41,462 bases of DNA from Desulfovibrio piger ATCC 29098. GTDB lineage: Bacteria; Desulfobacterota; Desulfovibrionia; Desulfovibrionales; Desulfovibrionaceae. The notes under the pieces are model-generated. The model was not told where the DNA came from, did not search any database, and worked only from the letters and a program-made list of their open reading frames with translations. The stretch covers positions 450,560-492,021 of the forward strand of contig NZ_DS996355.1 of assembly GCF_000156375.1 (NCBI RefSeq). The letters run 5' to 3'. Positions within the stretch are counted from its first letter, which is position 1; each line of letters opens with the position of its first letter. Positions 25,747-34,045 of the stretch are shown here, piece after piece. The position numbers and the translations under genes are program-made.

Positions 25747-26682
25747 ATGCGCAAAAATCTCGTCATCGCCACCCGCGGCAGTCAGCTGGCCCTCTGGCAG
25801 GCCGAACACGTCAAAGCCTGCCTTGAGTCCCTGGAACCCGGCCTGAACATCAGCCTGCGCGTCATCAAGACCCGCGGCGACATCATCCTGGATGTCCCCC
25901 TGTCCAAGGTGGGCGGCAAGGGCCTGTTCGTCAAGGAGATCGAGGAAGCCCTGCTGGACGGTTCCGCCGACCTGGCCGTGCACAGCATCAAGGACGTGCC
26001 CATGGTCCTGCCCGAAGGCCTCGTCCTGGGCTGCGTGCCCCAGCGTGAGATCTGCGTGGACTGCCTGCTCTCCAACCGCTACGGCTCACTGGACGAGCTG
26101 CCCCCGGGGGCCCGCGTGGGCACCAGCAGCCTGCGCCGCCAGGCCCAGCTGCTCAACCTGCGCCCCGACCTGGAGATCCTTTCCCTGCGCGGCAATGTGG
26201 ACACCCGCCTGCGCAAGATGAAGGAAGGCGAGTACGACGCCATCGTGCTGGCCTCCGCCGGGCTCAAGCGCCTGGGCCTTTCCGCGGACCGCATGCACCA
26301 TTTCGAAGCGGCCTCCTTCGTGCCCGCCGTGGGCCAGGGTGCCCTGGGCATCGAATGCCGTGGTGATGACGGCGAAGTACTGGAGCTGCTGTCCCGCATG
26401 GAACACCGCCCCACCCGCATCTGCGTGGAAGCCGAACGCGGTTTCCTGGCCGGTCTGGACGGCGGCTGCCAGGTGCCCATCGCCGGCCATGCGGAGATGC
26501 TGGACGACGACCGCTTCATCCTTGACGGTCTGGTGGCCGAAGTGGACGGCAGCGTCATCCTGCGTGAACAGCAGGAAGGTACGGCCGCCACGGCACGCGA
26601 AACGGGCTTTGCTCTGGCCCGTCATCTTCTGGACAAGGGCGGCAAGGACATCCTTGACCGTCTGTATGCTGAAAACCGGTAG
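25747..26682 (+). CDS. hemC: Porphobilinogen deaminase (hydroxymethylbilane synthase)
   Basis: This 311-residue cytoplasmic enzyme polymerises four porphobilinogens into hydroxymethylbilane for haem, sirohaem and cobalamin synthesis. Key features are [13 protein letters not shown], the catalytic-loop KTRGDIILD and SIKDVP segments, [22 protein letters not shown], and Cys241 ([12 protein letters not shown]), which carries the dipyrromethane cofactor. The length is normal. AGGAG lies five bases before the ATG. It sits in an operon with fmdB-like, SIS and Lon-like genes; other haem genes are not in the window. Confidence 0.96.
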   Translation: MRKNLVIATRGSQLALWQAEHVKACLESLEPGLNISLRVIKTRGDIILDVPLSKVGGKGLFVKEIEEALLDGSADLAVHSIKDVPMVLPEGLVLGCVPQREICVDCLLSNRYGSLDELPPGARVGTSSLRRQAQLLNLRPDLEILSLRGNVDTRLRKMKEGEYDAIVLASAGLKRLGLSADRMHHFEAASFVPAVGQGALGIECRGDDGEVLELLSRMEHRPTRICVEAERGFLAGLDGGCQVPIAGHAEMLDDDRFILDGLVAEVDGSVILREQQEGTAATARETGFALARHLLDKGGKDILDRLYAENR

Positions 26683-26684
26683 TA

Positions 26685-29129
26685 ATGATGCCCAAGATCC
26701 TTCCTCTGCCCACATCGCGACTGCACGCGACGTTCGATCCCGAACGCATCCCCTGGCAGGACAGCCGGGAGATCCCTTTGCCCCGCAACGGGGCGGGCAG
26801 CCGCAACGCTTTCCAGCCTCGCGCCATGCAGGCTCTGGACATGGCCCTGAACATCAGGGCCTGTGGCTATAATGTCTATGTTTCCGGCGATGCCAATCTG
26901 GGGCGCAGCTATACCCTGCTCTCCTACCTTGGCCCGCAGGCCCGCAAACGGCCGACGCCGCCGGACCTGGTCTATGTCCACAACTTCGATGACCCCGACC
27001 GGCCGCGCCTGCTTTCCCTGCCTGCCGGTCAGGGCAAGAAGTTCAAGCAGTGCGTGACCTCCACCGTGGATGCCATCCTGCACGAACTGCCCCGCCGCTT
27101 CGAAGCCGCGCCCTTCGTCAAGCAGCGTGCCCGGCTGGTGGACAGCTTCCAGAAGGTCCGCAGCGGCCTGCTGAGCAAGATGACCTCCGTGGCCCAGCAC
27201 AAGGGCTTCCATCTCGACATGGACGAAGGCGGCAGCCTGACCCTGTACCCCCTGGTCAAGGGCAAGCGCCTGAGCGAGGAAGAATTCGAACATCTGGACG
27301 ACAGCCTGCGCATGACCCTCAAGCGGCGTGGTGAGACCCTTGTCCAGAGCATGGCCAGCTTCATGCGCCAGTTGAGCAAGGCCGAAGAGAGCTTCCACGA
27401 CGACGAACGCAATCTGGAACAGACCGTCATGGCCCAAGTGCTGGACGCCCTGCTGCTCCCGGCTCAAAAGAAGCTGCTCAAGGCCTGCCAGAGCGAGGCT
27501 CTGGAACAGTACTTTGCCAGCCTGCGCGCGGACATCCTGAAGAACACCGAGGCCTTCCTGCCCCGGGAGGCCGGCCAGTCCGGCCCGGATGTCCCCCATG
27601 CGCCCCTGCCCCCGCAGGGCGATCCGCTGTATCGCTATGACGTCAACGTCTTCGTGGACAACAGCGAGCTCAGCGGTGCCCCCATCGTGGTGGAAGACCA
27701 TCCGACGTCATCCAACCTGCTGGGCTGTATCGAACGGGAATCGGAACTGGGCGCCCTAGTGACGGACTTCACCCTCGTACGGGCCGGGAGCCTGCACAAG
27801 GCCAACGGCGGCTTCCTCGTCCTGCGGGCGGAAGACCTGCTGCAGCATCCCAACGCCTGGGAAGGCCTGCTGCGGGCCCTGCGAGCCAATTCCCTGCGCA
27901 TCGAGGACGGCGCGGAGACCCCGGATGCCGCCATCCGTACCAAGGGCATCAATCCCGAGCCCCTGAAGCTGGATCTCAAGGTCGTGCTCATCGGCACGGA
28001 AGATCTGTACGAAGCTCTGGTCCTCAATGAAGACCGTTTCGCCAAGCTGTTCCGTATCAAGGCACAGATGGCCGAACGCATGGATCGCAATGCCGCCGGT
28101 GTCCGTTTCTATCTGTCGGTCATCGCCCGCATCGCGGAAGAGTCCGGTCTGCGGCCTTTTGACCGCACGGCCCTGGCCTGGCTGGTGGACCTGGGCTCGC
28201 ACCTTTGCGAGGACCAGCGCCGTCTGTCGCTCAAGTTCCCGCTGTTGCGCGAACAGATGATCGAAGGGGATGCCCTGGCGGGCATGGAAGGCGCCGAGGT
28301 CGTCACCGGCGACATCATGGAGCGCTCCTATGCCGCGCGTACCTACCGGGCCAACCTGGTGGAAGAGATCTTCATGGAAGAGTACGACCGCGAGATGATC
28401 AAGGTCTGTACGTCGGGCAGCGCCATCGGCCAAGTCAACGGCCTGTCCGTCACCGGCTACGGTGATTTCGAATTCGGCCTGCCCCACCGCATTTCCTGTA
28501 CCGTGGGCGTGGGCCATGAAGGCATCATCGACCTGGAAAGGGAAGCCGAACTGGGCGGCCCCATCCACACCAAGGCCATGATGATCCTCAAAAGTTACCT
28601 GACCAACCTCTTCGCCCGCAAAAAGCCGCTGGTCCTGGCTGGATCGCTTTACTTTGAGCAAAGCTACGCGGGCATCGAAGGCGACTCCGCCTCCGGTGCG
28701 GAGCTGGTGGCCCTGCTCTCTGCCCTGGCCGATGTCCCCGTACGGCTCGACCTGGCCTTCACGGGTGCGGTCAGCCATTCCGGGCAGATCATGGCCGTGG
28801 GCGGCGTGACGCGAAAGATCGAAGGTTTCTTCAAGGTCTGTGCACGGCATGGCCTCACCGGCAGCCAGGGGGTCATCATCCCCCACGACAACGTGGATCA
28901 TCTGATGCTCTCCCCGGACGTGCTCCAGGCCGTGGAAAAGGGGCAGTTCGCCATCTATCCTGTCCGCAGCATCGAGGAGGCCCTGACCCTGCTCACGGGC
29001 CTGCCCGTGGGACGCCGCCGCAAGGACGATACGTTCACGCCCGGCAGCCTTTACGATATGGTGGACCGCCGTCTGGAACGGCTGGGCGACTATGCCCAGA
29101 ACTCCTTCCGCCGGACGCGTAAAGGATAG
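26685..29129 (+). CDS. Lon-related ATP-dependent protease (LonB/AAA_32-like)
   Basis: This 814-residue protein pairs an N-terminal AAA-like region with a C-terminal Lon protease domain. The catalytic dyad is predicted as Ser670 (EGDSASGAEL) and Lys711 (GGVTRKIEGF). The nucleotide site reads GDANLGRSY (about 68-76), with Arg in place of the usual Walker A Lys, a change seen in this Lon-like subfamily; TKGINPEPLKLDLKVVLIGTEDLYEAL supplies the Walker B/sensor region. A helical insertion fills about 110-290. It should be cytoplasmic and degrade or remodel unknown targets. It starts 2 bases after the hemC stop (ATG at 26685; ATG at 26688 is equally possible), so it is the last gene of that operon. 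No obvious terminator follows before the next promoter. Confidence 0.87.
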   Translation: MMPKILPLPTSRLHATFDPERIPWQDSREIPLPRNGAGSRNAFQPRAMQALDMALNIRACGYNVYVSGDANLGRSYTLLSYLGPQARKRPTPPDLVYVHNFDDPDRPRLLSLPAGQGKKFKQCVTSTVDAILHELPRRFEAAPFVKQRARLVDSFQKVRSGLLSKMTSVAQHKGFHLDMDEGGSLTLYPLVKGKRLSEEEFEHLDDSLRMTLKRRGETLVQSMASFMRQLSKAEESFHDDERNLEQTVMAQVLDALLLPAQKKLLKACQSEALEQYFASLRADILKNTEAFLPREAGQSGPDVPHAPLPPQGDPLYRYDVNVFVDNSELSGAPIVVEDHPTSSNLLGCIERESELGALVTDFTLVRAGSLHKANGGFLVLRAEDLLQHPNAWEGLLRALRANSLRIEDGAETPDAAIRTKGINPEPLKLDLKVVLIGTEDLYEALVLNEDRFAKLFRIKAQMAERMDRNAAGVRFYLSVIARIAEESGLRPFDRTALAWLVDLGSHLCEDQRRLSLKFPLLREQMIEGDALAGMEGAEVVTGDIMERSYAARTYRANLVEEIFMEEYDREMIKVCTSGSAIGQVNGLSVTGYGDFEFGLPHRISCTVGVGHEGIIDLEREAELGGPIHTKAMMILKSYLTNLFARKKPLVLAGSLYFEQSYAGIEGDSASGAELVALLSALADVPVRLDLAFTGAVSHSGQIMAVGGVTRKIEGFFKVCARHGLTGSQGVIIPHDNVDHLMLSPDVLQAVEKGQFAIYPVRSIEEALTLLTGLPVGRRRKDDTFTPGSLYDMVDRRLERLGDYAQNSFRRTRKG

Positions 29130-29139
29130 GCGTCATGCA

Positions 29140-29168
29140 TTGACTTGCCTTCATTGAGCGAGTAAACA
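29140..29168 (+). promoter_or_regulatory. Sigma-70-type promoter of the TetR-family gene
   Basis: TTGACT (29140-29145) and TAAACA (29163-29168) are separated by 17 bases. The regulator's ATG is at 29207, about 32 bases after the predicted start site. Confidence 0.5.
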
Positions 29169-29206
29169 GTTCTGGCCGATTGTGAAAAAGACGCTTAACC
29201 CCCGCA

Positions 29207-29794
29207 ATGACCATGACTGCAAAAAATAAAAAAGAAGCCCTGCTCCAGGCCGCCAAGGAACTTTTTGGTGAATGTGGCTATGTGGAGACCACTTTCAAGA
29301 AGATTTCCGACCGGGCTGGTGTGGCCCTTGGACTGCTGACGCACCACTATGGCAATAAGGAAAAACTGTTCCTGGCCTCGGGACTTGATGTGCTGGAACA
29401 TTTTCTGGTCAAGCTGCGTCAGGCCACGGCCGATGCGGCCTGCGGCTATGACGCCGTCATGCACTTCTGCAAGGCCTACCTGGACTTCTCTGTGGATAAG
29501 GACTCCAACTGGCTGGTGCTGGTGCGCTGCTCTCCGTACAGCGATATGAAGACCAAGACGGACAGGGAACAGATGGATTCCATGTTCGCCCAGGTGCATC
29601 GTGAACTGGAAGAACAGATCCAGCGCGGCATCCGGGACGGCAGCATCGTCAATGTGGACAGCAAGGCCACGGCGCAGGTCATCATCTCCCTGATGGTGGG
29701 TGCCAACCGTACCCGTGTGCTGACCCCCTATGCCCTGCCGGAGCTCTATGACGAGACCCTAGACTTCGTCTCCCGCTCCATCCGCAAGAACTAG
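29207..29794 (+). CDS. TetR-family transcriptional regulator
   Basis: This 195-residue protein has the N-terminal TetR helix-turn-helix at about residues 8-55 (ALLQAAKELFGECGYVETTFKKIS, then AGVALGLLTHHYGNKEKLF) and a C-terminal helical ligand-binding domain. Members usually repress neighbouring transport or lipid genes until a small ligand binds. Here there is no obvious target: the gene stands alone between the Lon-like gene and ugd, with its own promoter and terminator, so the target may be itself or elsewhere. No good Shine-Dalgarno precedes the ATG at 29207; the ATG at 29213 is an alternative. Confidence 0.9.
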   Translation: MTMTAKNKKEALLQAAKELFGECGYVETTFKKISDRAGVALGLLTHHYGNKEKLFLASGLDVLEHFLVKLRQATADAACGYDAVMHFCKAYLDFSVDKDSNWLVLVRCSPYSDMKTKTDREQMDSMFAQVHRELEEQIQRGIRDGSIVNVDSKATAQVIISLMVGANRTRVLTPYALPELYDETLDFVSRSIRKN

Positions 29795-29819
29795 TCCTTC
29801 TTCCTCCTCCGCTTCAAGC

Positions 29820-29855
29820 AAGATCCCCGGCAGCGTGCTGCCGGGGATCTTTTTA
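29820..29855 (+). terminator. Intrinsic terminator of the TetR-family gene
   Basis: A 15-bp perfect stem (29820-29834 with 29837-29851) runs into a T run. It lies 25 bases after the stop. Confidence 0.92.
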
Positions 29856-30040
29856 TTTTCTACTTCAGAAGCGCTCGCTTATGCAGGGGAAAAACGCCCC
29901 TCCGTGCCGGGACTGCTCCCCTATGGCCTGCCTGGTGGCCTATGCTGTTGCGGCCCGCAAGATCTTTCAGATCTTCGCACGGCAGCCCTTCTCCGCAAGG
30001 CCGTTCCCTCATGCTGCACTCATCCTGAGTACATCCTGAC

Positions 30041-30074
30041 AAAAAAAGGGCCTGCCCTTTACAGGACAGGCCCT
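30041..30074 (-). terminator. Intrinsic terminator of ugd
   Basis: An 11-bp stem with one mismatch (30047-30057 with 30064-30074) is followed on the minus strand by seven T (complement of 30041-30047). It lies 22 bases after the ugd stop. Confidence 0.9.
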
Positions 30075-30096
30075 CGGCTGATCTTGGGTCGGTTTG

Positions 30097-31431
30097 CTAG
30101 TCGGCGCGACGGCCGATGCAGAAGTAGGCGAAACCACGGCTCCCCATGGCGGCGGGAGAGTAGAGGTTGCGGCCGTCAAAGAGCAGCGGCGCGGTCAGCA
30201 GGGACTTGATACGGTCAAAGTCAGGATTGCGGAACTGGTTCCATTCCGTCACCACCAGCAGCGCCTGGGCGCCATCGCACACGCCGTACTGATCGTCCAC
30301 GATCTCCACCAGGGGGTTGTCCTGGAAGATACGGCGGGCGTTGTCGGCCGCCACGGGGTCGAAAGCCCGCACTTTCATGCCGGCTTCGGTCAGGGCGTTG
30401 ATGATGTTGATAGAAGCGGCTTCACGCATGTCGTCGGTGTTGGCCTTGAAGGCCAGGCCCCACAGGGCCAGGGTCTTGCCCTTCACACCGCCCTGCGGCG
30501 CAAAGTATTCCTTGATGCGCTCGGCCATGTGCAGCTTCTGGCGGGCGTTCACGGCTTCCACGGCATTGAGCAGCTTGGGCTCCATACCGGCGGCTTCGGC
30601 CGTGTGGATCAGGGCCTTCACGTCCTTGGGGAAGCAGGAACCGCCGTACCCCACACCGGGATAGATGAACTGGTAACCGATACGGCTGTCAGAACCGATG
30701 CCGTTGCGCACGTCGCGCACGTCAGCGCCTACGCGTTCGCAAATGGTGGCGATCTCGTTGATGAAGGAGATCTTGGTGGCCAGCATGCAGTTGGCGGCAT
30801 ACTTGGTCATCTCGGCGCTGCGGATGCCCATGACGATCACTTTGTCACGGGTACGGGCAAAGGGCGCGTACAGTTCGCGCATGACGGCAGCGGCCTTGTC
30901 CGACGACGTACCGATGACCACGCGGTCAGGCTTCATGAAGTCGGAGATGGCGTCGCCTTCCTTCAGGAACTCGGGGTTGGAGACCACTTCGAAATCGAAA
31001 TTCTTGCCGCGGGCAGCCAGTTCTTCGGTGATGATGGCGCGCACACGGTCGGCAGTACCCACCGGTACCGTGGACTTGTCCACCACGATGAGATCGTTTT
31101 CCATGGTACGGCCGATCTCACGAGCCACCTGCTCCACATAATGCAGGTCGCAGGAACCGTCTTCTCCGGGAGGGGTACCCACGCAGATGAAGGCGCAGTC
31201 GGCGCCCACCAGGCCTTCCGCCAGGCTGGTGGTGAACTTCAGGCGGCCATCGGCATGGCTGCGGCGCACCATGGGTTCCAGTCCGGGCTCGAAAATATGC
31301 ACGGAGCCGGCATTCAGGCGGGCCACAACATCCTTGTTGACATCGATGCAGGTCACGGAGTTGCCCATTTCAGCGAAGCAGGCGGCGCTCACCAGACCCA
31401 CATAGCCGGTGCCGACGATACACAATTTCAT
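30097..31431 (-). CDS. ugd: UDP-glucose 6-dehydrogenase
   Basis: This 444-residue NAD-dependent enzyme oxidises UDP-glucose to UDP-glucuronate for surface polysaccharides. It shows the N-terminal Rossmann motif GTGYVGLVSAACFAEMG, the KSTVPVGTADRVR and SNPEFLKEGDAI segments, the central helix (SAEMTKYAANCMLATKISFINE), and the catalytic Cys266 in GYGGSCFPKD. The length is standard. GGGAG lies eight bases before the ATG. The gene is monocistronic, with its own promoter and terminator and no other sugar genes adjacent. Confidence 0.95.
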   Translation of the reverse strand: MKLCIVGTGYVGLVSAACFAEMGNSVTCIDVNKDVVARLNAGSVHIFEPGLEPMVRRSHADGRLKFTTSLAEGLVGADCAFICVGTPPGEDGSCDLHYVEQVAREIGRTMENDLIVVDKSTVPVGTADRVRAIITEELAARGKNFDFEVVSNPEFLKEGDAISDFMKPDRVVIGTSSDKAAAVMRELYAPFARTRDKVIVMGIRSAEMTKYAANCMLATKISFINEIATICERVGADVRDVRNGIGSDSRIGYQFIYPGVGYGGSCFPKDVKALIHTAEAAGMEPKLLNAVEAVNARQKLHMAERIKEYFAPQGGVKGKTLALWGLAFKANTDDMREAASINIINALTEAGMKVRAFDPVAADNARRIFQDNPLVEIVDDQYGVCDGAQALLVVTEWNQFRNPDFDRIKSLLTAPLLFDGRNLYSPAAMGSRGFAYFCIGRRAD

Positions 31432-31500
31432 ATGTTTTCTCCCTTGGGGCGCTCTTGACGCCCGACAGTGATAACGTCAAAACAAATCAATCGAGTGCGC

Positions 31501-31529
31501 AGTATAGCCTTTTTTTTCTTGAGCTTCAA
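31501..31529 (-). promoter_or_regulatory. Sigma-70-type promoter of ugd
   Basis: On the minus strand, TTGAAG (31524-31529), a 17-base A-rich spacer and TATACT (31501-31506) match the consensus at 4 and 5 of 6 positions. The ATG of ugd is about 63 bases downstream of the predicted start site. Confidence 0.6.
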
Positions 31530-31543
31530 CTCCGGGGGCGGAT

Positions 31544-31915
31544 ATGCTGGTTGGACTGGGGATGGACCTGACCGATATAGGGCGCATGGAACGTGCCCTG
31601 CAACGCCACGGCACCCGTTTTGCCGCCAGGATCCTCGCGCCTGCCGAGCAGGAGGCCTGCCCGGAGTTGCGTCCTGCCTTCGTGGCAGGGCGCTGGGCTG
31701 CCAAAGAGGCGGCCGTCAAGGCGCTTGGCTGCGGCTTCAGCCTGGGGATCGGCCCCCGCCATATCGAGATCCTGCCCACGCCGACGGGCAAGCCGGAGCT
31801 GCGCTTCACCGGCCCGGCCCTGGAGCGTGCCCGGCAACTGGGCGTGCGCCATATCCATGTATCCATCACCCATGAACGAACCACGGCAGCCGCGGTTGTC
31901 GTACTGGAGGCCTGA
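31544..31915 (+). CDS. acpS: Holo-[acyl-carrier-protein] synthase
   Basis: This 123-residue enzyme transfers 4'-phosphopantetheine from CoA to acyl carrier protein. The two AcpS signatures are present: GLGMDLTDIGRMERAL at the N-terminus (magnesium/CoA site) and GRWAAKEAAVKALGCG near residue 50. VSITHERTTAAAVVVLE forms the final strands. The size is typical of the homotrimeric class. GGGGGCGG directly precedes the ATG. It begins a tightly packed acpS-nnr-tsaE-lysC series; nnr starts 2 bases after its stop. Confidence 0.93.
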   Translation: MLVGLGMDLTDIGRMERALQRHGTRFAARILAPAEQEACPELRPAFVAGRWAAKEAAVKALGCGFSLGIGPRHIEILPTPTGKPELRFTGPALERARQLGVRHIHVSITHERTTAAAVVVLEA

Positions 31916-31917
31916 CG

Positions 31918-33492
31918 ATGAACAGGGAATGGTGGTCCGCACTGCCGCCGCTGCCCCTGCCGCACGAGATGCAGCAATGGGACAGACAGGCCGTGGAACT
32001 GGGCATCCTGCCGGAAATCCTGATGGAAAATGCCGCGGCCGCGGCATTCCACCAGCTGGGCACCCTGTGCCCCCGGCTTGCGGGAAAGCAAATCTGGCTG
32101 TTCATGGGCAGTGGCAACAATGGCGGCGATGCCGCCTGCCTTGCCCGCTATCTGCTTGACGCCGGCGCCTGCCCGCATGTTTTCCACACCCGGCCTCTCG
32201 ACCATTACCGGAACGAGACGGCCTATCATCTCCAGGCGGCCCGGTCCTGTGGTGTCCCCTTCCTGCCGGTAGGCGCGCTGACGGAGCCTTCCCGGGCCCT
32301 GCCCCACCCCGATATCGTTGTGGACGGCCTGCTGGGGACGGGCTTTTCAGGCCAGCTGCGTGACGATGTTCTTCGTCTGGTCTCCTTCGTGAACGAACTT
32401 TCTCCCCGGCCGCTGATCCTGTCCCTGGACGTGCCGTCAGGACTGGATGCCACCAGCGGCCTGCCCTGCCCCGATGCCGTCAGGGCGGATATGACGGTCA
32501 GCTTCGCCGCCGCCAAGCCCGGCCTGATGCTGCCGTGGGCCCGTCCATACACCGGGGAATGTCATGTGGGCCCCATTGCCATGCCCGCCAAAGTCCGGGA
32601 AAAAGGGCCCTGCTCCTTCCGCCTTCTGGACAGCCGGGCCCTGGCCCTGCTGCCTGCCATGACGGCCGCGAGCTACAAGAACACTTACGGGCATATCCTC
32701 GTCATGGGAGGACGCCCCGGCATGTGCGGTGCGGGACATCTGGCGGCCCGGGGGGCCCTGCGCACCGGTGCCGGCCTGGTCACGGCAGCCATGCCCGCCG
32801 CCGGAGAGGATCAGGTACGCATGGGCTGGCCCGAGATCATGACCCTGCCCCTGGGCGATCCCGGGAACAGGGACTGGCCTGCGCAGCTCCCGGACGCCCT
32901 GCGGCAACGCCTGCACCAGTGCCGGGCCGTGGTCATCGGCCCCGGCATGGGGCGTGGGGAAGACAGCCATGCTTTCCTGGCGGCTCTCCTGAAAGAGCCG
33001 GGACGTCCGGCCTGCGTGTTCGATGCCGACGCCCTGATGCTGCTGGCAGAGGATCCCGCCCTGCTGGCGTCCCTTGGCCCCGGGGACATCCTGACGCCGC
33101 ATCCCGGCGAGGCCGCGGCCCTGCTCCACTGCCCGGGCAACACCATTCAGCAGGACAGGATGGCAGCCCTGAACGCTCTGTGTGCGATCGTCCCGTCCGC
33201 CGTCGTCCTCAAGGGTGCGGGGACGCTGGTCGGCCAGCGAGACTGCCCCACGGGCCTCAGTCCTCTGGATGTTCCCCAGCTGGCCATGGGCGGTTCCGGC
33301 GACGTACTGGCCGGTTGTGCCGCGGCCCTGCTGGCCCGACTGCAGGAAAGCCCCCGATCGGCCCATCAGGCAGCCTGCCTGGCAGTGGCGCTGCATGCCG
33401 CCGCCGGCCGGATACTGGCCCGCACCCATCCCCGCCGGGGCAATGTGGCCGGCGAACTGGCCGATGCCCTGCCCCAGGCCATGACCCTCTAA
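31918..33492 (+). CDS. nnr: Bifunctional NAD(P)HX epimerase / ADP-dependent NAD(P)HX dehydratase
   Basis: This 524-residue fusion repairs hydrated NADH and NADPH. The N-terminal YjeF_N epimerase (about 1-220) has MENAAAAAF, GSGNNGGDAACLARYL and VDGLLGTGFSG. The C-terminal ribokinase-fold dehydratase (about 240-520) has GGRPGMCGAGHLAARGAL, DILTPHPGEAAALL and MGGSGDVLAGCAAALLA, with the catalytic Asp in GSGD. It starts 2 bases after acpS with GGAGG seven bases upstream of the ATG and lies before tsaE; the nnr-tsaE pairing is widespread. Confidence 0.95.
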   Translation: MNREWWSALPPLPLPHEMQQWDRQAVELGILPEILMENAAAAAFHQLGTLCPRLAGKQIWLFMGSGNNGGDAACLARYLLDAGACPHVFHTRPLDHYRNETAYHLQAARSCGVPFLPVGALTEPSRALPHPDIVVDGLLGTGFSGQLRDDVLRLVSFVNELSPRPLILSLDVPSGLDATSGLPCPDAVRADMTVSFAAAKPGLMLPWARPYTGECHVGPIAMPAKVREKGPCSFRLLDSRALALLPAMTAASYKNTYGHILVMGGRPGMCGAGHLAARGALRTGAGLVTAAMPAAGEDQVRMGWPEIMTLPLGDPGNRDWPAQLPDALRQRLHQCRAVVIGPGMGRGEDSHAFLAALLKEPGRPACVFDADALMLLAEDPALLASLGPGDILTPHPGEAAALLHCPGNTIQQDRMAALNALCAIVPSAVVLKGAGTLVGQRDCPTGLSPLDVPQLAMGGSGDVLAGCAAALLARLQESPRSAHQAACLAVALHAAAGRILARTHPRRGNVAGELADALPQAMTL

Positions 33493-33507
33493 CCGGATAG
33501 CCCCGCT

Positions 33508-34032
33508 ATGGATGCCTTCACCTTTCTGCTCGAATCCCTGGACGATACCGCCTGCCTCGGCACCTTGCTGGCCGGCATGATGCAAAATGCCCCCCAGGTG
33601 CGCGCCCTGCTCCTGCAAGGGGATCTGGGCAGCGGCAAAACGACCCTGACCCGCTCCTTTGTCGCGGCCCTGCCGGGTGGCGACCAGGCCGAGATCTCCA
33701 GTCCGTCCTTCACCATTTGCAACAATTATCCCACCTGCCCGCCGGTCCTGCACTGCGACCTTTACCGTTGCCCGGCATCCCTTCCCGACGAAGTCTGGGA
33801 CGCGCTGGACGCCGATGCAGGCATCTGCATCGTGGAATGGGCCCAGTACATCCCCGAAGCGGCCCTACCCAAGGAATTTCTGGACATCCGGCTGGAGTCA
33901 TGCGAAAAAGGACGATTCCTGACGGTAATGGCGCATGGGCAGGCGTCTCAGGCTCTGGCGCAGGAGCTGCATACAGCCTGGACCACATCCGGACGGCACG
34001 GCTCCCGGACGGATCTGCCCCTTTTTTCGTGA
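33508..34032 (+). CDS. tsaE: tRNA threonylcarbamoyladenosine biosynthesis ATPase TsaE
   Basis: This 174-residue P-loop protein works with TsaB and TsaD to make the t6A modification at position 37 of ANN-decoding tRNAs. Walker A is GDLGSGKTT (38-46). The family motif follows as SPSFTICNNY, then HCDLYRC and IVEWAQYIPEAALP. The C-terminal 30 residues are longer than in most relatives and low in motif content. It lies 15 bases after nnr and 13 bases before lysC, consistent with one transcript. Confidence 0.9.
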   Translation: MDAFTFLLESLDDTACLGTLLAGMMQNAPQVRALLLQGDLGSGKTTLTRSFVAALPGGDQAEISSPSFTICNNYPTCPPVLHCDLYRCPASLPDEVWDALDADAGICIVEWAQYIPEAALPKEFLDIRLESCEKGRFLTVMAHGQASQALAQELHTAWTTSGRHGSRTDLPLFS

Positions 34033-34045
34033 GACAGGTGCATCA

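Larger units (their letters stand above)
29795..30096. other. Intergenic region between the TetR gene and ugd (convergent)
   Basis: This 302-base gap holds the terminator of each flanking gene (29820-29855 plus; 30041-30074 minus). The middle (29857-30040) includes a 7-bp inverted repeat around TTC (29959-29975). I see no gene, promoter or structured RNA there. Confidence 0.55.

Noticed and set aside
29959..29975. 7-bp inverted repeat in the TetR-ugd gap as an operator
   Set aside because: It lies between two terminators, away from any promoter, so a regulatory role is unlikely.
33982..34045. Possible lysine riboswitch before lysC
   Set aside because: Only 13 bases separate tsaE and lysC, which leaves no room for the aptamer.
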